A stretch of 64,000 nt of DNA from UBA6183 sp964545895 (GTDB lineage: Bacteria > Bacteroidota > Bacteroidia > UKL13-3). Shown piece after piece: positions 53,617-63,678 of the stretch. Each line of letters starts with the position of its first letter. Within the stretch, counting starts at the first letter, position 1. The stretch spans positions 38,005 through 102,004 of the forward strand of contig CAZJHS010000001.1 in the NCBI GenBank assembly GCA_964545895.1, written 5' to 3'. Both the position numbers and the translations under genes were made by a program. Below the pieces are notes generated by a model that did no database searches, had not been told where the DNA came from, and saw nothing but the letters and a program-made list of their open reading frames with translations.

Positions 53617-56600
53617 CTAATGTATTGACCAACCATAAAGAGTTTTTTGAGCATTAATTACTCCTATCAGACTACCAGTAAGCAATTCGAATGGACTGTT
53701 ATGTTTCAACCCTAAATATAAAGTTCTACTCATAAGTCTAAGATCTGCACCCATAGTCTTATAGGATCCTAATAAATATTTGGCACCCACACTAATCCCT
53801 TTACCTAGATATTCTGCATCATGTAAATATCCAGCATATTCTTTCCAACTCCATCCGTCAACCATACCCATATAATCATCCCATCCAGCACCGCCTCGTA
53901 GATTTGGATTCCACCAGCGTGGATTTTTCCCTAAATAACTCGGATAACTCCGATTTACATTACCCTTTATCGAGGCATTATCAACTTTAGCATTTGGGTT
54001 TTTAGAGGTCCATTTATCCATATATGCTTTACATTTAGCGGCTAATTTATCTTCCCAATGTGTGAATTTATCAACTACGTTCGCAATGTCACCCAAATTT
54101 CCTAAAGCCCCTAATGTATATCCAAAGTTTTCTAGTCCACTGTTTTTACTCCAATTCCAAATACCATTCCACCCACTTGTACTACTATAGCTGGCCATAC
54201 CCAAACTAAAGTTAACACCAGTTTGCCCACCAGTATATATATTAGTTCCTACACTATTAACAAAAGAACCTGCAAAAATAGCAGCAGTGTTTGCACCTAA
54301 CATACCTGAAGTTGCAACAGTACTTGCGGCAGCAACACTTGTTGCTCCCACAGCAGCTCCTGCTCCCATATAACCCCATGTTTTACCACTACTATAGTCC
54401 CATTGAAATGGATTAGCAGTACCATTTGCCATTGCACCTCCTTGCCATGCTCCAATATCAGCACCGATTGCACTTGGCAACAATGCTAATGAAGCTCCAG
54501 CGGTAAATGGAGCTGCTATTAAAACAGCTGCTGTAAAAATAAAATCGCCACTAGGGTCAGTATATTTAAGTGGGTTATTCCAGCAATAGCTATATCTATT
54601 AAAACTTTGGGTATTATCAGGAGCTTGTATATAATTATCGGGGCTAAGTATACGGCCCATAACGGGGTCGTAAATACGGCCATTCATGTTTATTAAACTA
54701 AACTCTACTAAATGCTCGTGAAAAGTATAACCTCTATCGGTAATATTTACAGCCGAAAATGGATTTAATTGGTAATCCCAGGTAATAGGATCGCGCGGGC
54801 GGCCCCAAGCATCGTAGCTTCTGGTTTCAATTATAGTACCTGCTTGGTTGGTTATGGCCATTATGCTCCCTTGGTAATCATTGTGTAAATATACAATTTC
54901 TTGTCCTTCGGCAGTTTTTTTATGTATGGCAAATGCCTCTCCCTCTGCATATAAGTAGGTTAGCTCTACTCCTGCCTTAATTTCCATACTCGCACTATTA
55001 ATGTAACGCTTGGTGTAGGTGGTTAATCCGTTCTCCTTTTTTACCGCACAAATTCTTTCATCATCAAGGCCGTAATGCAACTTATATTCTAAATTGGCTT
55101 GTACAATTAATGCCAATTTACCTATACTATTATAGGTGTAATTGTGGTCGTCTAAGCTACCTTGTGGCACTCTGTAAGGGCTTATAGTTTCATCAAACGT
55201 GTGTTTTGTTACAGCATTTAATTTATTGTTGTGATAAGTAAACTCTTGTAAGCCACCATTGCTGTTTGAGGTGATGTTACCGTTGTTTGCATATCCATAA
55301 GACTTTGAATCGAAAACTACAGCTGGGTTGCCAAGGTGTGAGCTTGTTACTTCTGTCAAGCGATCAAGGTTATCATAATTAAATGTTTCATGATTATTAA
55401 CATCAGGAAAAAATCTAGTATTTAAATTCCCTGTTAAATATTCGAAATCGTATTGCACATTAAGCGCTTTAGTAGTCGTTCCTTTTATTGATTCAATTGA
55501 AGTTAATAATTCATCATCATTATAACTTGTAGTGGTTTCAAAACCGTTGCCATACGTAAATTGGTTGGTTACTCCAGCTGCTGTGGTACTGTTTTTTTCC
55601 CAAAGTAAGTTATTATCCCCATCGGTAATTGCGATTACATCAGTGCCGAACCCGTATGAATAAGACAATGCAATGTTGGGATAACTAACGCTTTGCAATC
55701 TTAAGTTTGCATCATACAAATAACCAGTGTTATAGTTGATACTATTCCCCACAACCTCACTCACACTTTTTAACGCCCCATGAGTGGTGTAGTATTCGTA
55801 CTCCTTTTTATGTGTAATTGTACCATCTACTTTTAGTTCTTCGTAGTTTAATTTGCCATTTGCTGCCGTTCCATTACTATTTATATAATTGTAATTATAC
55901 TCCTTAGCCATGCCAAATTTCTTTATCACTCGGCCTAAGTCATCGTAATGAAAATTAAACTCATTACCATTAGCATCCTTTTGGGCTAATAACTCGCCAA
56001 AGGCATTATAGTCATAAAGTGTCTCACCAAAATTAGGGTCGTTTAACTTAATCTTGTTTAACTGATCGTTGTAATTTATGGTAATAACTGAGCCGTTTGA
56101 GGCGGTTTCAATTGGCTTTAAATGTGCTCCATATTTATACGTAATTGTACCTCCATTATCAGTTACCTGCACCACATTCCCCATGGCATCAAGTGTGGTT
56201 TGCTTTTGTTTATTTAAACCGTAATTCTCTGTTTTAACTAAACCATTGTATGCTACTCGATAGGTCTCTATGCTGTTTTGATATTTGGTTTTTATTAGCC
56301 TATTGTAATCATCATATTGATGCCAATTCCATTTAACTCCAGATGGTTGTTGGGCATCATAAACATTAGACTCTTTTATTAATCGTCCATCAGCATCATA
56401 AACCCATTCTTGTAGGTGTATTTTACCGCCAAATCCTTTTGTTTCTTGCTTTATTTTTAGTCCTCTTGCATCTAAATAAGTAACAGCTTCCTCACCTAAG
56501 TTGGTTTGAGAGGTAACCTTACTATGAGTACCCGTTGGTGTATTGTTAGTTAAAACATTTGTTGACTGCTTGTAATTACCACCAGGGTAATTTGTTTTAT

Positions 56601-59600
56601 AAGGCACACCCCAACTATTATACAATGTAGTTATTACTTGTCCATCATAATCTGTTGTACTTGTTAAATTACCATAAATTAGTTCGTAAGAGACTTGTTT
56701 AGTATGGCCAAGTGCGTTGGTAATAACTGTAGGGAACTTACCATTATCATATGTAATGGTCTGTTTTCTAAATACATTAGGAGTGGTATTATTTGCACTA
56801 TCAAGGGCTGTAGAAAACACATTACCGTATTTATCATACTCGGTAATCTCTTTAACATAGTAGTGTAAGCTGTATTTATAACGTTCTTTTGCAACAACCA
56901 ACCCTTTAGCATTATAGCTATATTCAACTTCATCTAAGTGAGGTTGAGTAATGTTTTTGTGAGTATTGGTGGTGCGTGACTTAATTAAAGAAGCTGGTAA
57001 CCAAGTACCATATTTTCCGTATAAGTTATCTATTGATGTGGTGTGTAATACAGCGCTATTGCCTGTATTACCCCAAGTTGTTGCCGAATGAATTAAATTA
57101 CCATTTATGTCATACTCCGCGCATGTAATTTTTACTACACCAGTTTGATAATTTGTTTCAGTTGAATAGCTGTTGTAACTAAATACTGTTTTATTTAATG
57201 TGGTATGCACTTGGCTGTAGTCTAACTCTGTTTTACTTATTAAATCTTGAACTGTTGAGAAAGGAGATAATTTATCAGTACAATGATTATAAGCCCTAGC
57301 TATTTTTAAATCTAACTTATACGGCAACTCTACATTCTGTTCAAAGTTGTTTATTACAGTATTATTTTTACCTGTTTGTAAGCTCTTGATTATGGCAGTT
57401 TCTTTAAAACCCATTAGGCCTCTACCGTGAGTAAAATAGAGTAAGTTTTTGTAGAAATACTCATTAGTAACATCAGGAAAACCAGTTGTTTTATAGCTCA
57501 TTTTCTTTACCAAATAAATTGGTAGGCTAACAGCATAGGCCATACTCATTTTATCAGGGTTTACTGTTTTAGAATAAGTTGTGCTATTTGTTAATTTGTC
57601 ATACTCAAAGCCGAAACTATGAACTGCGGTATACTGAACAAGAGAGACTCGCTTAGATTTAAGTGGAATTTTCTCTAGCATATATGATTGATTCATTAAT
57701 ATGATTGTATTTGCACCTTGCAAAATATCAGCCTTTCCATCGCCATCAAAATCGCTAACTAAGTTGTAATTATCAGAATATCTGTTACCATTAGTTGTCG
57801 TATTCGTTGTGCCTAAATACTGCTTATTAAAACCAAATCCTGTCGAGTAATAAATATTTACACTATTACCAACATGTAGATCTGCTGGAGTAGTAGCATG
57901 ATTATGTCGTTCTATAATGTCTGTTTTTCCATCTCCATTAAAATCACCTAAATCAAAATTAAGTGAACTAAATGCTGTATGATCATAAGTGCCACAATAG
58001 TTAATATTAAAATTATGTAAAAACCATAAATTAGTTGCATTGTATTCAACAAAGTTTTGCCCTGTTGAATATGCAATTCGCCATGAATTATTAACAAAAT
58101 AAAGCAAATCAGTTTTGCTATCGCCATTAAAATCAGCCAATCGTATATATTTATGGTACAGGGTAGGAAATTGGAGGGTACCATCTCCATATATATGTTG
58201 CATACCAGTAAGTGTACTATTGGTTTCAATTATTTCTGTTTGGTCTGTATTTTTCTTCACAAACATAAAATCTAGCTTTCCATTGCCATTGAAATCCATT
58301 GGATAAAAATCAATATTATCCAACATTCCATAATCAAGGTATCTGCTTGGTATAGACGAATTAAATCTGCGTGTACTTAAATACAAATGAAATGCGGTTC
58401 TATTCTCTGGTATAACTTCTGTTTTTGATGCAGCATTACAACTACCTTTCAAATCACGCTTTCCTTGCGTTTCTCGTTCAATTAAATCAAGTAAACCATC
58501 TCCGTCTACATCAGCCAACATTGGCATAATCATAAGTAATTTATTAAACTGATCTGTTGAGCTTACATGAAGACTTTGTGGATTTGCAAGAACTCTTTGA
58601 GGATAAATATTTTCAATTACCGCATAGTCTAGTTTTGTTGTAAATTTAGACTGAACCAAATGATACTTAAATGTCATTTGATTTAAATAGTACTTTGTAA
58701 ACTCAGAACAAATATAGCCCCCATCGTCATATGTGCTAGTCTGACTTATATTATCTAAGACTTGAAAAACAACATCATCATCTCCATCAGCATCAGCATC
58801 GCCTACCATAACTGAAGTTATATTATCGAATGGCAAATTATACTGCATAAGTAAAATAGGAGCCCCAGTTGGATTAATCCTGTAAGCTCTAAGTTTATTC
58901 CCCTTACCAAGTATTTTATTCTCGTATGGATTTAATACCCCGTCAATAGCTATTAAGTCTTTTTTTCCATCTCCATCCAGATCACCTGTTAATCTGAGAT
59001 ATTCTAAAGAGGTGTAAACGTTAATATTGTTTCGCTGAATAGATTCATCAGCTGTCCAATTAATCGTAACGGGAACCAAAGACTCATTTGCTCCATTGCT
59101 CTCCTGCACTTGAGTTAAATAGGTATTTACATCATCATTAGTATAGGTAAACACATATTCTCTTGCCTTGGTTGTACCTGCAAAAGATACAATCTTACTT
59201 AATATTTTATTTTGGTTTACGGGAAATCCTGCAACATATTTTTGAAGATTATTAATCGCAGCTACATATTCAAACGTAATTTTATTATACGTGGCCTCTT
59301 GCGTTGCACCACAAGATACGGTTGCATTAATTGAACAATCATAACCACCGTATTTTATCTCTGTTAACAGTGTTTGTCCGTTTGTATTATCGTAAACGTA
59401 CTCCACATAGTTTCCATTAATATCATAGCTACGTTTTAATAGCCATGCAATTGGGCTTGCACCTCCTTGTGGAGTTGACTTACTATCACTAGTATTTCCA
59501 TAAAACAATCGTGCACCATCCTTACTATCAACAATAAATGAAGTACCTGTATATTTAACTCGTACAAACCTATCATGCTCTGTTCTATACTCAGAATTTA

Positions 59601-59973
59601 CGGCCCCGTATGTACCACTTGTTAAAAGCAGACGCTCCCCATCCAACATAAATTTATCAGCCGAGGTAAGAGTAACTGTCTCTTGTACCCCATCTAAATG
59701 GTAGTTTCTTCCTGAAACATTGATAGAACTAATGCTATTTAAATTCCATCCCATACCCATTATCCCCTCTCCTCCATTACTATTGTAAGAAACGGCAACA
59801 GATGGAGTTATTCCTTTTCGGCCTGGTGGTGCGTAAATAGCAATTGTTGCCGTAGCACTTCCCATTGCATTTACATCCGCATTAACAGATGTATGCAAAG
59901 GATTAGTATTTTGAGCATACAGGCTAGAGGTTAGTAATATTGAAAGAAGTAGTTTTATGCTAAGCTGTTTCAT
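53617..59973 (-). CDS. SpvB/FG-GAP/RHS repeat protein with variable C-terminal domain
   Basis: 2118 residues. A signal peptide ends near LYAQ (residue 21). Residues about 28-110 form an SpvB-type start (YAPPGRKGITPSVAVSYNS). At least seven FG-GAP/VCBS calcium-type motifs follow (DLDGDGKKD, DADADGDDD, DVDGDGLLD, DFNGNGKLD, DFNGDSKTD, DFNGDGKTD, DFDGDGKAD). Many YD repeats lead to the RHS core, which ends in YSYCWNNPLKYTDPSG (DPSG at 1806-1809). The last 309 residues are non-repeat: a Gly/Ala-rich stretch, then GGAGWDDYMG (from 2027) and YLHDAEY (His2051-Asp2052), which look phospholipase A2-like. RHS shells encapsulate such C-terminal toxins. No T9SS sorting domain is present. Confidence 0.92.
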   Translation of the reverse strand: MKQLSIKLLLSILLTSSLYAQNTNPLHTSVNADVNAMGSATATIAIYAPPGRKGITPSVAVSYNSNGGEGIMGMGWNLNSISSINVSGRNYHLDGVQETVTLTSADKFMLDGERLLLTSGTYGAVNSEYRTEHDRFVRVKYTGTSFIVDSKDGARLFYGNTSDSKSTPQGGASPIAWLLKRSYDINGNYVEYVYDNTNGQTLLTEIKYGGYDCSINATVSCGATQEATYNKITFEYVAAINNLQKYVAGFPVNQNKILSKIVSFAGTTKAREYVFTYTNDDVNTYLTQVQESNGANESLVPVTINWTADESIQRNNINVYTSLEYLRLTGDLDGDGKKDLIAIDGVLNPYENKILGKGNKLRAYRINPTGAPILLMQYNLPFDNITSVMVGDADADGDDDVVFQVLDNISQTSTYDDGGYICSEFTKYYLNQMTFKYHLVQSKFTTKLDYAVIENIYPQRVLANPQSLHVSSTDQFNKLLMIMPMLADVDGDGLLDLIERETQGKRDLKGSCNAASKTEVIPENRTAFHLYLSTRRFNSSIPSRYLDYGMLDNIDFYPMDFNGNGKLDFMFVKKNTDQTEIIETNSTLTGMQHIYGDGTLQFPTLYHKYIRLADFNGDSKTDLLYFVNNSWRIAYSTGQNFVEYNATNLWFLHNFNINYCGTYDHTAFSSLNFDLGDFNGDGKTDIIERHNHATTPADLHVGNSVNIYYSTGFGFNKQYLGTTNTTTNGNRYSDNYNLVSDFDGDGKADILQGANTIILMNQSYMLEKIPLKSKRVSLVQYTAVHSFGFEYDKLTNSTTYSKTVNPDKMSMAYAVSLPIYLVKKMSYKTTGFPDVTNEYFYKNLLYFTHGRGLMGFKETAIIKSLQTGKNNTVINNFEQNVELPYKLDLKIARAYNHCTDKLSPFSTVQDLISKTELDYSQVHTTLNKTVFSYNSYSTETNYQTGVVKITCAEYDINGNLIHSATTWGNTGNSAVLHTTSIDNLYGKYGTWLPASLIKSRTTNTHKNITQPHLDEVEYSYNAKGLVVAKERYKYSLHYYVKEITEYDKYGNVFSTALDSANNTTPNVFRKQTITYDNGKFPTVITNALGHTKQVSYELIYGNLTSTTDYDGQVITTLYNSWGVPYKTNYPGGNYKQSTNVLTNNTPTGTHSKVTSQTNLGEEAVTYLDARGLKIKQETKGFGGKIHLQEWVYDADGRLIKESNVYDAQQPSGVKWNWHQYDDYNRLIKTKYQNSIETYRVAYNGLVKTENYGLNKQKQTTLDAMGNVVQVTDNGGTITYKYGAHLKPIETASNGSVITINYNDQLNKIKLNDPNFGETLYDYNAFGELLAQKDANGNEFNFHYDDLGRVIKKFGMAKEYNYNYINSNGTAANGKLNYEELKVDGTITHKKEYEYYTTHGALKSVSEVVGNSINYNTGYLYDANLRLQSVSYPNIALSYSYGFGTDVIAITDGDNNLLWEKNSTTAAGVTNQFTYGNGFETTTSYNDDELLTSIESIKGTTTKALNVQYDFEYLTGNLNTRFFPDVNNHETFNYDNLDRLTEVTSSHLGNPAVVFDSKSYGYANNGNITSNSNGGLQEFTYHNNKLNAVTKHTFDETISPYRVPQGSLDDHNYTYNSIGKLALIVQANLEYKLHYGLDDERICAVKKENGLTTYTKRYINSASMEIKAGVELTYLYAEGEAFAIHKKTAEGQEIVYLHNDYQGSIMAITNQAGTIIETRSYDAWGRPRDPITWDYQLNPFSAVNITDRGYTFHEHLVEFSLINMNGRIYDPVMGRILSPDNYIQAPDNTQSFNRYSYCWNNPLKYTDPSGDFIFTAAVLIAAPFTAGASLALLPSAIGADIGAWQGGAMANGTANPFQWDYSSGKTWGYMGAGAAVGATSVAAASTVATSGMLGANTAAIFAGSFVNSVGTNIYTGGQTGVNFSLGMASYSSTSGWNGIWNWSKNSGLENFGYTLGALGNLGDIANVVDKFTHWEDKLAAKCKAYMDKWTSKNPNAKVDNASIKGNVNRSYPSYLGKNPRWWNPNLRGGAGWDDYMGMVDGWSWKEYAGYLHDAEYLGKGISVGAKYLLGSYKTMGADLRLMSRTLYLGLKHNSPFELLTGSLIGVINAQKTLYGWSIH

Positions 59974-59976
59974 GGT

Positions 59977-60456
59977 TTAGATTTTTATTATTCGGTAACT
60001 TTTTTTCTCAAAATTGGTAACTACATTTAAAAAGTAGAAACCAGGGGCTAGATTTATGGTATTAAGTTTAATTACCCCATCAGTAAGTGATACATGTTCG
60101 ACAAGTACCTTACCATAAACATCTACTAAATAGTAGTTAACAGTGATCCCATCCTTAAAATCATATGAACTGCTTGTAAGCTTTATTGATAATGATTCCA
60201 TGGTAGGATTGGGATATATTGAAATGTCATGCTTTACAAGTTCTCCTTGCGTAGTTTTGCTATTAACCTTATCTGCATATACGGAATTGGTAGTAGCCTG
60301 ATTGGATTTTTTATTAAGCGTTACTGTTACGTAACGTGTTATTCTGTTTCCTGCGGCATCATAAGTATAATTTACATTTTTCTTATTTGCTTGTGCATGG
60401 CAAGTGTAGCAGGCTATTAGACACAATAGCGCACTAAATAAATTAATTATTTTCAT
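59977..60456 (-). CDS. Small secreted protein with one YD repeat and a T9SS sorting domain
   Basis: 159 residues. A signal peptide (1-22, ending CHAQ) precedes NYTYDAAGNRITRYVTV at about residues 29-45, a single RHS/YD-type motif. After a polar linker, residues about 75-159 form a type A T9SS C-terminal domain (DISIYPNPTMESLSIKL, LVDVYGKVL, LAPGFYFLNV, terminal KSYRIIKI). It should be exported by Sec and then by the type IX system to the surface. The RHS gene starts 3 bp after its stop, so both are surely cotranscribed. Confidence 0.85.
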   Translation of the reverse strand: MKIINLFSALLCLIACYTCHAQANKKNVNYTYDAAGNRITRYVTVTLNKKSNQATTNSVYADKVNSKTTQGELVKHDISIYPNPTMESLSIKLTSSSYDFKDGITVNYYLVDVYGKVLVEHVSLTDGVIKLNTINLAPGFYFLNVVTNFEKKSYRIIKI

Positions 60457-60463
60457 TAGGTTA

Positions 60464-60964
60464 CTAGTTATTAGATTCTGGTACTGCGGTATTACTTAGT
60501 ATAATTACAGGGAGTTTAGCAGCAGGTTTTATTCCGTCCTTATCGTAGAATATTGCAGTAAATAATTTCTGATTTGGGCCTATAATAGTGGCCTTATATT
60601 TAAGTTTGAAAAACCCAGTTGCTCCAGATGTAATTGGGGTAGTAGACCACTCGGTACTTATACAGGCACATGGATTTGAGAAACCCTTAATTGAAATATC
60701 CTTAAGTAATGAATTTACGAAATTTATTGTAACAATGTAATCATCTCCTAACTTTAGTAAATCAGTATTTGTTAAAAGATTGATGTTAACAGTAATGGTG
60801 TCAAACAATTCAAAGGATTCGTTTTCGTAATTATCCTTGTAAACCTGATTTTCTAAAAGTTGTCCTAGATTATTATCTGTAGTACTGTCTGTTTGATCTG
60901 TCTGTGAAAAAACAAAAAAAGGGAGAAGCATTAAAGCTAAAAAAGGCAGGGTTTTGTTAAGCAT
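60464..60964 (-). CDS. DUF1573-like secreted protein
   Basis: 166 residues from ATG 60964, which gives a clean signal peptide (MLNKTLPFLALMLLPFFVFS); ATG 61009 is an alternative. The C-terminal 100 residues are an immunoglobulin-like beta domain with NPCACISTEW and GATGFFKLKYKATIIGPNQK, resembling DUF1573 domains, where a Cys-containing turn precedes a G-x-K-V strand. Its function is unknown. Its stop is 7 bp from the start of the T9SS-tagged small gene, so it leads the RHS operon. Confidence 0.65.
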   Translation of the reverse strand: MLNKTLPFLALMLLPFFVFSQTDQTDSTTDNNLGQLLENQVYKDNYENESFELFDTITVNINLLTNTDLLKLGDDYIVTINFVNSLLKDISIKGFSNPCACISTEWSTTPITSGATGFFKLKYKATIIGPNQKLFTAIFYDKDGIKPAAKLPVIILSNTAVPESNN

Positions 60965-61107
60965 AAATTGTTTTATAAAATAGAACAACAATACTAAAAC
61001 ATGCCTCATATTAAAACAACATTAATCTACTTTAAAATTTGTTATTTATTCATTTACAATATTTTAAAATTTTAATTATGCTATTAAAATCACTAACATT
61101 AAACAAA

Positions 61108-62934
61108 TTAATCCTCGCTATCAGGCAAGGCTTCAACTGTTCCGTATACCAACGAGTTTCCAGGTTGAGCCTGCAAATTTAAATTTTGAATAACGAGCTG
61201 TTGCTGCTTTTCGTTTAGTACAAAAGCTTGTACTTTGAGTGTTTGAGTTTGGGGTGTTGGGGCCACATCTAAACTGGCTATGGCTACATGTTTGGTATTG
61301 GTAAAATAGGGTTGTGCTGATTCGGCAATAAGTTGCTGCTTGGCATCAAACACCTTTATAACCAACACGGCATGTTGAACTGAATTGTTGGCCGCAAAAT
61401 TTACTTGAGCTACCAAACGCAACCGATGTTGTGGTAATTGCACGCAAGTTAATTGTGCATTTTTACTGTATAATTCTTCTGCTGTTAACGTGTCAAAAAC
61501 GGAATAAACTGCTGGTATTTTAAGCGGACTTTTGGCCAATACATACAACTCGCTAAAGGCTTGTTGTTGATGAAAAATAACCACTGGAAAATACACCTTA
61601 GCCCATTCGAAATACATACTGGGCAAATCAAACCCATGCCCCACTACTATCGTATCGGATGCTGTGTTTTGTAACATCGCTTGATACTGCGGTATAGTTA
61701 ACGAATCAATACGCGTATGAACAAGGTTTGGTGTATAATGATTCAATCGAAAATAATAATCGAAATAATACGGTTGATTGCCATTTAATAACAAGGGTGT
61801 ATTTGCTGGTGCATGCTCTACTAATTGACGAACAGTTTGGCTATAACTTTGATGATAAAAAACCTGGTAATGTTTACGAGTAAATACCAACGAATACAGC
61901 TGCAAACCCATCATCAACCCAAGTAAAAAAACAAACAATACACGTGGTAAATAATTAACCGCACTTACCAAAAACGCCAACATAAATGGCCAAGCAAACA
62001 ACAATACCGGAAATTGTAAAACAGGATTGCGGTACACCGAATAAAGAAACGCAACAACAAACGTAAGCCCAAAAACAAGCAACGGATAAAGCTGTTGTTT
62101 AGTAAACTTACCTACTGCTAAAAAAATAACCGAGGCCCAACCTAGCACAAATGTTACCAGCAATAAAGGTGCGTAGTGATGCTGCGTATACTTAAAAAAT
62201 TGGTAGATAAAATTAAGCTGAGGTTTGCCTAACCAACTACCTACTCCACCTACTTTTAATTGCTGAAAAAACACCGCTAATTGTGGTATATAGAGCAACA
62301 TAACCGAAGCAATAATTAGTATGGCTTTAGGTAATCTTTTTACATCAACCCAAACCCAAGCTAACACTAAACAACCTACAGTAAGTAAAGCTATGTAATG
62401 TGTTGATGCAGCCAACAACATAAAAAAAATTGTTGCCGCATAATGCGCCAAATTAGTTTTTAAAGCAAGCTTATGTAAATACAACGCCAACAGTAAAACA
62501 AACAATAAACCCATAGCATAAGGTCGTGCTTGCTGACTGTGCATGATAAAAAACTGTGTGGTAGCCATACTTAATGCCACCATAAGTCCTACCCTACTGC
62601 TATTTTCACGCGTAAATAAAACATAAGCCACCCACACCGATGCCACACCACAAACTATAAATGGCAACTTGATTAGGCTGCTTGAAGTGCCAACTAATTT
62701 GGTGTAATAATATAAAAACACTTGCACCAAAGCTGGGTGTCCATCGGGCATTACACCGTGTGTTATTAAAGCTTTAAACGAAGGAAATTGCAAGCGATGT
62801 AGCGCACTTAACTCATCGTTGGCTAAAGGAATTTGGGTAAGATGAAAAAGTCTTGCACATGCTGCTACAACTAGTACACCAAGTATAGCCAAGGTGTATT
62901 TGTATTTAAGTATTAGCAGCTGAAGAGCTTTCAT
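61108..62934 (-). CDS. GT-C family membrane glycosyltransferase (GT39/ArnT-like)
   Basis: 608 residues. About ten or more transmembrane helices fill residues 12-345. The first periplasmic loop has the acidic motif IPLANDELSAL (Asp-Glu) and GHPALVQVFLY, the position of the catalytic acid and the lipid-contact loop in dolichyl- or undecaprenyl-phosphate-dependent GT-C enzymes. A periplasmic C-terminal domain (about 350-608) follows. It would transfer a sugar from a polyprenyl phosphate to an envelope acceptor, not identified. Its ATG is 9 bp after comB, so it belongs to that operon. Confidence 0.8.
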   Translation of the reverse strand: MKALQLLILKYKYTLAILGVLVVAACARLFHLTQIPLANDELSALHRLQFPSFKALITHGVMPDGHPALVQVFLYYYTKLVGTSSSLIKLPFIVCGVASVWVAYVLFTRENSSRVGLMVALSMATTQFFIMHSQQARPYAMGLLFVLLLALYLHKLALKTNLAHYAATIFFMLLAASTHYIALLTVGCLVLAWVWVDVKRLPKAILIIASVMLLYIPQLAVFFQQLKVGGVGSWLGKPQLNFIYQFFKYTQHHYAPLLLVTFVLGWASVIFLAVGKFTKQQLYPLLVFGLTFVVAFLYSVYRNPVLQFPVLLFAWPFMLAFLVSAVNYLPRVLFVFLLGLMMGLQLYSLVFTRKHYQVFYHQSYSQTVRQLVEHAPANTPLLLNGNQPYYFDYYFRLNHYTPNLVHTRIDSLTIPQYQAMLQNTASDTIVVGHGFDLPSMYFEWAKVYFPVVIFHQQQAFSELYVLAKSPLKIPAVYSVFDTLTAEELYSKNAQLTCVQLPQHRLRLVAQVNFAANNSVQHAVLVIKVFDAKQQLIAESAQPYFTNTKHVAIASLDVAPTPQTQTLKVQAFVLNEKQQQLVIQNLNLQAQPGNSLVYGTVEALPDSED

Positions 62935-62943
62935 ACTTACAAC

Positions 62944-63678
62944 TTAAAGTGCAGGAAGTGGCGTTGCGTTTACCAGATACTCGCCTTGCATTAAAGCTAA
63001 TATAGGTGCAGTGTTAAATTGCATGCAAAAATGCACATCATCTTCGGCAGCATGTAATGCTTTAAAGCGTTTGGCATGAGATGATTTACGCACAAATCCC
63101 TCTAAATCGTGCTGCATGCCTAAGTACAATTGCTGAGCCATTAAGGCCGAATCGCAGGTTGTTTCAAAACTGTTTTGTAACTGCTCCATCAATGCACCCG
63201 CAAAAAGTGTGTCTTCTAAATTGGCTTTATCTTTCCAACCAGCACAAAGTAATATTACATCATTGGGTTGATGATTTAGCCATGTAGCCAACACCTCAAT
63301 ATTTAAAAAACTACCTACCGCAATTTGCGCTGCACCAAGTTCTTTGCTTTGCTTTATGGCCTTTGTACCATTGGTGGTAGTAAAAGCAATGCTTCTATCT
63401 TTAAGCAACGGATTAATAAACTCAAACGGAGAATTACCCATATCAAAACCAGGCAATTTAATGGCATTGCGCTCGGCTGCACATAAAAAATCAAAGTCTT
63501 TAAATATGGCACATTCTTCGGGGGTAGAAACAGGTAATATTTTAGCAACACCTGTTTTAAATGCCACACACATGGTGCTTGTTGCACGCAAAATATCAAT
63601 AACTACAACTGTTTTTCCTTGTACCTTGTACAATGGCAACAATGCAGGTGTTATTACTACTTCTATTTGTTTACTCAC
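62944..63678 (-). CDS. comB: 2-phosphosulfolactate phosphatase (ComB family)
   Basis: 244 residues from a GTG at 63678. ComB motifs: VVVIDILRATSTMCVAF, CAAERNAIKLPGFDMGNSP, TTTNGTKAI and LLCAGWKDKANLEDTLFAGAL, which line the magnesium and phosphate site. In methanogens it makes sulfolactate for coenzyme M; in bacteria lacking that cofactor it likely works on sulfolactate or another phosphoester, so the pathway is uncertain. It overlaps the upstream BamE-like gene by 8 bp and is followed by the glycosyltransferase after 9 bp. Confidence 0.92.
   Translation of the reverse strand: MSKQIEVVITPALLPLYKVQGKTVVVIDILRATSTMCVAFKTGVAKILPVSTPEECAIFKDFDFLCAAERNAIKLPGFDMGNSPFEFINPLLKDRSIAFTTTNGTKAIKQSKELGAAQIAVGSFLNIEVLATWLNHQPNDVILLCAGWKDKANLEDTLFAGALMEQLQNSFETTCDSALMAQQLYLGMQHDLEGFVRKSSHAKRFKALHAAEDDVHFCMQFNTAPILALMQGEYLVNATPLPAL

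Noticed and set aside
57948..58306. Short frames on both strands inside the RHS gene
   Set aside because: The sense frame of the RHS protein carries clear FG-GAP repeats there; the other frames are by-products.
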